64,000 nucleotides of DNA from Planctomycetota bacterium (GTDB lineage Bacteria; Planctomycetota; UBA1135; GCA-002686595), in contig JACKHT010000013.1 in NCBI GenBank assembly GCA_020638855.1, positions 1-64,000 of the forward strand. Reading direction: 5' to 3'. The position numbers and the translations under genes were made by a program. Numbering within the stretch: the stretch's first letter is position 1; the number at the start of each line of letters is the position of its first letter. Positions 61,941-64,000 of the stretch are shown piece after piece. The notes below the pieces were generated by a model, which saw nothing but the letters and a program-made list of their open reading frames with translations, was not told the DNA's origin and did no database searches.

Positions 61941-63067
61941 AGCAATCCTCCGATCGGCTACAATCCCGCTGCGAGCGGGCGGGCCTGGCTGCGATCCACG
62001 CCAAAGTCATGGCGGGCGAGCGCCTCAGCGAAGCGGATGGGCTCGCCCTGTACCGCAATCCCGACCTGCATGCTGTAGGCGCGCTGGCGAACTACGTGCG
62101 CGAGGCGAAGCACGGCGACCACACCTACTTCAACGTCAACCAGCACATCAACTACACGAACGTCTGCAACAAGCTGTGCCGCTTTTGCTCGTTCCAGCGA
62201 TTGCCGGGCCAGGAAGGCGCCTACGTCATGCGGCCCGAGGAAGTGGCGCAGAAGATCCGCGAACAGCTGCACGAGCCGGTCACCGAAGTGCACGTGGTGG
62301 GCGGGGTGTACCCGCGCCTGCCCTACAGCTACTACATCGACATCCTGCAGGCGATCAAGCGCGAGCGGCCTTCGATCCACATCAAGGCCTTCACCATGGT
62401 CGAGCTGATGCAAATCGCGCGGCTGGCCAAGAAGCCCTTGGCCGAAGTGCTGCCCGAACTCCAGGCGGCGGGTCTCGACTCGTGCCCGGGTGGAGGCGCC
62501 GAAGTCTTCGCCAAGCGCGTGCACGACGAGGGCTACCACGTCAAGAACACCGGCGAGGAGTGGTTGGAGGCGGCCAAGACCGTGCACCAAGCGGGTCTGC
62601 GCTCGAACTGCACCATGCTGCACGGGCATATCGAGACCATCGAGGAACGGGTGGACCACCTGAACCGGCTGCGGCTGCTCCAAGATGAAACAGGGGGCTT
62701 CCAAACCTACATTCCGCTTTCGTTCCACAACGAGGGCAACGAATGGTCCCACTTGCCCGGCCCCACCGCCATGGACGAGCTGCGCGAGATCGCCGTGGGC
62801 CGCCTGATGCTCGACAACATCGAGCACATCAAGGCCTATTGGATCATGCTGGGCATCCCCATCGCCCAAACGGCGCTGTCGTTTGGAGCCAACGATGTGG
62901 ATGGAACCGTGGTCGAGGAGAAGATCTACCACGAGGCCGGGGCCACCACCCCCCAAGCGGTCGAGCGCGACGAGTTGATTCGCTGGATCCGCGATGCGGG
63001 CCGGATCCCCGTCGAGCGCGACACGCTCTACCGGGTCCTTTGGGCCGAAGACGAAGTCCCCGCCTGA
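61937..63067 (+). CDS. mqnE: Aminofutalosine synthase (MqnE)
   Basis: 376 residues. Radical SAM enzyme that adds the enolpyruvate chain of chorismate-derived product to SAM, giving aminofutalosine. The Fe-S motif is Cys77-x3-Cys81-x2-Cys84 in TNVCNKLCRFCSFQR. EVHVVGGVYPRLPYSYYIDIL and AGLDSCPGGGAEVF are typical. Partner of mqnC in one operon; other genes of the pathway lie outside. Confidence 0.94.
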   Translation: MKQSSDRLQSRCERAGLAAIHAKVMAGERLSEADGLALYRNPDLHAVGALANYVREAKHGDHTYFNVNQHINYTNVCNKLCRFCSFQRLPGQEGAYVMRPEEVAQKIREQLHEPVTEVHVVGGVYPRLPYSYYIDILQAIKRERPSIHIKAFTMVELMQIARLAKKPLAEVLPELQAAGLDSCPGGGAEVFAKRVHDEGYHVKNTGEEWLEAAKTVHQAGLRSNCTMLHGHIETIEERVDHLNRLRLLQDETGGFQTYIPLSFHNEGNEWSHLPGPTAMDELREIAVGRLMLDNIEHIKAYWIMLGIPIAQTALSFGANDVDGTVVEEKIYHEAGATTPQAVERDELIRWIRDAGRIPVERDTLYRVLWAEDEVPA

Positions 63068-63179
63068 GCCGCCCCGAGCGCTCGTCGTGGCGTGTTTGGA
63101 TCGCGTAACTTCTACGGGCTCCCCTGCTCGATGCGCCAGACTAGGTGCGATACTAAGGGACCGAACCCCGGACCCGACC

Positions 63180-64000
63180 TTGCGCACCCTCTCGAACACC
63201 ACGAACTTTGCCCTGCCAGGCTTGCGCTGGCTCGTGTTGCTTGGCTGGGGTGGTTCGCTGGCCGTGGTCGCAGCAGCCCAGACGCAGCTGGTCATCACCC
63301 AGTCGGCTGACAACCGCACCGAACCAGCGCGGGAGAGTTGCCAGGGCAAACCGTGCGAACGCGATGCACGCGCCTGCATCGACGTGCAGTCGTACGACTT
63401 GGACCTGGACTTCAGCTCCAACGAGGACCAATGGACCGGGACCGTGGTCGTGGGCTTGACCACGCTCCACCCTGGCGTGCACCGCCTCGAATTGGACGCG
63501 GGGCACAACCTCCAAGTGACCGGCTGCCGGCTCGCCGTACAGGGCGAAGCCCCGCAGACTGTGCCCTTTGCGGTGCGCGACGAGCGACTGCAAGTCGGGG
63601 TGGCGCAGGACCTGCCCGAGGGAGAAAACGTACGGCTCACGGCCCTCTTTGCCGGCAAACTGTCAGAAACCGGACGCCACGCTTGGTCCACCGAGCGGAC
63701 GGCAGCGGGAGCGCTACGCTTCGATTGCGCGTTGCAGTACGCCGGAGCCCACCACCTGTTTCCGTGCAAGGCTTCTTTCTACCATCCCGAAGACACACCG
63801 CAAGCGAGCCACCTGCGCCTGCGCATTCCTGCGGGCTTGCGGGCCATCGGCCCCGGCTCCCTACGCGCTAGCGAACGCCAACGGGACGGCAGCACGACGT
63901 TTGATTTCCAACTCGACCACGCGGTTCCCACCTGGGCGCTTGGCTTCGCGTTTGGCCCCTACCAAATGAAGACGCAGGTATGGCCTGCCGCCGGGGGCCC
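63180..64000 (+). CDS. M1-peptidase-like exported protein (partial, runs off right edge)
   Basis: At least 273 residues in one open frame to the window edge. The tentative TTG start gives a signal-like segment (WLVLLGWGGSLAVVAAAQT). The mature N-terminus resembles the M1 aminopeptidase N-domain (SYDLDLDFSSNEDQWTGTVVV; VHRLELDAGHNLQV; HLRLRIPAGLRAIG). The zinc site (HExxH) lies beyond the window, so catalysis cannot be judged. Confidence 0.65.
   Translation, partial: MRTLSNTTNFALPGLRWLVLLGWGGSLAVVAAAQTQLVITQSADNRTEPARESCQGKPCERDARACIDVQSYDLDLDFSSNEDQWTGTVVVGLTTLHPGVHRLELDAGHNLQVTGCRLAVQGEAPQTVPFAVRDERLQVGVAQDLPEGENVRLTALFAGKLSETGRHAWSTERTAAGALRFDCALQYAGAHHLFPCKASFYHPEDTPQASHLRLRIPAGLRAIGPGSLRASERQRDGSTTFDFQLDHAVPTWALGFAFGPYQMKTQVWPAAGG

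Noticed and set aside
61958..63769. 603-codon minus-strand open frame over mqnC-mqnE
   Set aside because: It is antisense to strongly recognised mqnE and has no recognisable domain.

Overview
The window is high-GC DNA from a bacterium of the Planctomycetota. The left edge holds the 5' end of a 16S rRNA gene on the minus strand, and its first hundred bases carry the 'GCGTGGATTAGGCATGCAAG' type sequence usual in planctomycetes. Other content fits: genes for a Gram-negative envelope with lipid A (lpxD, an lpxC-fabZ fusion, lpxA, bamA), futalosine-pathway menaquinone genes (mqnC, mqnE), an L,D-transpeptidase, and several large secreted beta-propeller proteins sharing one C-terminal domain. Many genes overlap their upstream neighbour by ATGA or GTGA, and GTG or TTG starts are frequent. 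A marine, deep-branching planctomycete is my inference only.

Layout. Positions 1-18,640 are minus strand and mostly housekeeping: 16S leader with a boxA-like site, L,D-transpeptidase, ileS, the lpxD-lpxC/fabZ-lpxA operon, dnaB-bamA, rpsF-rpsR-rplI, pth, rplY, and glmU-prs. From 18,840 to 20,270 a plus-strand pair encodes phosphatidylserine decarboxylase and an AhpD-like protein. Positions 20,290-26,620 (minus) are accessory: a secreted propeller protein, a truncated ECF sigma factor, a HEAT-like protein, an Asp-rich secreted protein, a coiled-coil protein and a lipoprotein. Positions 26,820-35,030 (plus) hold an NHL propeller/YtkA-like lipoprotein/di-heme peroxidase operon and two large secreted proteins. 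Positions 35,130-44,000 (minus) hold a three-gene prepilin-like operon, larE with a gamma-carbonic-anhydrase-like gene, an rlmI-like/thiS/thiG/CPBP-protease operon, and a Pus10-type tRNA pseudouridine synthase. Positions 44,220-54,350 (plus) hold lgt, an RNase HII-like gene, another secreted propeller, an NAD(P)/FAD-type oxidoreductase resembling UDP-galactopyranose mutase, a large anchored protein, gamma-glutamyltransferase and a TrkA-C membrane protein. The remainder holds a thioredoxin-like gene interrupted by an in-frame UGA (minus), an acyl-CoA ligase, a GT-C-like membrane protein, glyS (minus), mqnC-mqnE and a partial M1-peptidase-like gene.

Two items stand out. First, the TlpA-like gene at 54,427-55,626 has UGA exactly at the first redox cysteine of a W-C-G-P-C motif (giving W-U-G-P-C), followed by a hairpin with bacterial-SECIS-like spacing, so it is a candidate selenoprotein. 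Second, 43,163-44,002 encodes a compact Pus10, an enzyme family classically described from archaea and eukaryotes. A third is the shared ~135-residue C-terminal domain of four secreted proteins, which may be a sorting or anchoring module. No CRISPR array, insertion sequence, prophage, tRNA gene or recognisable riboswitch was seen.
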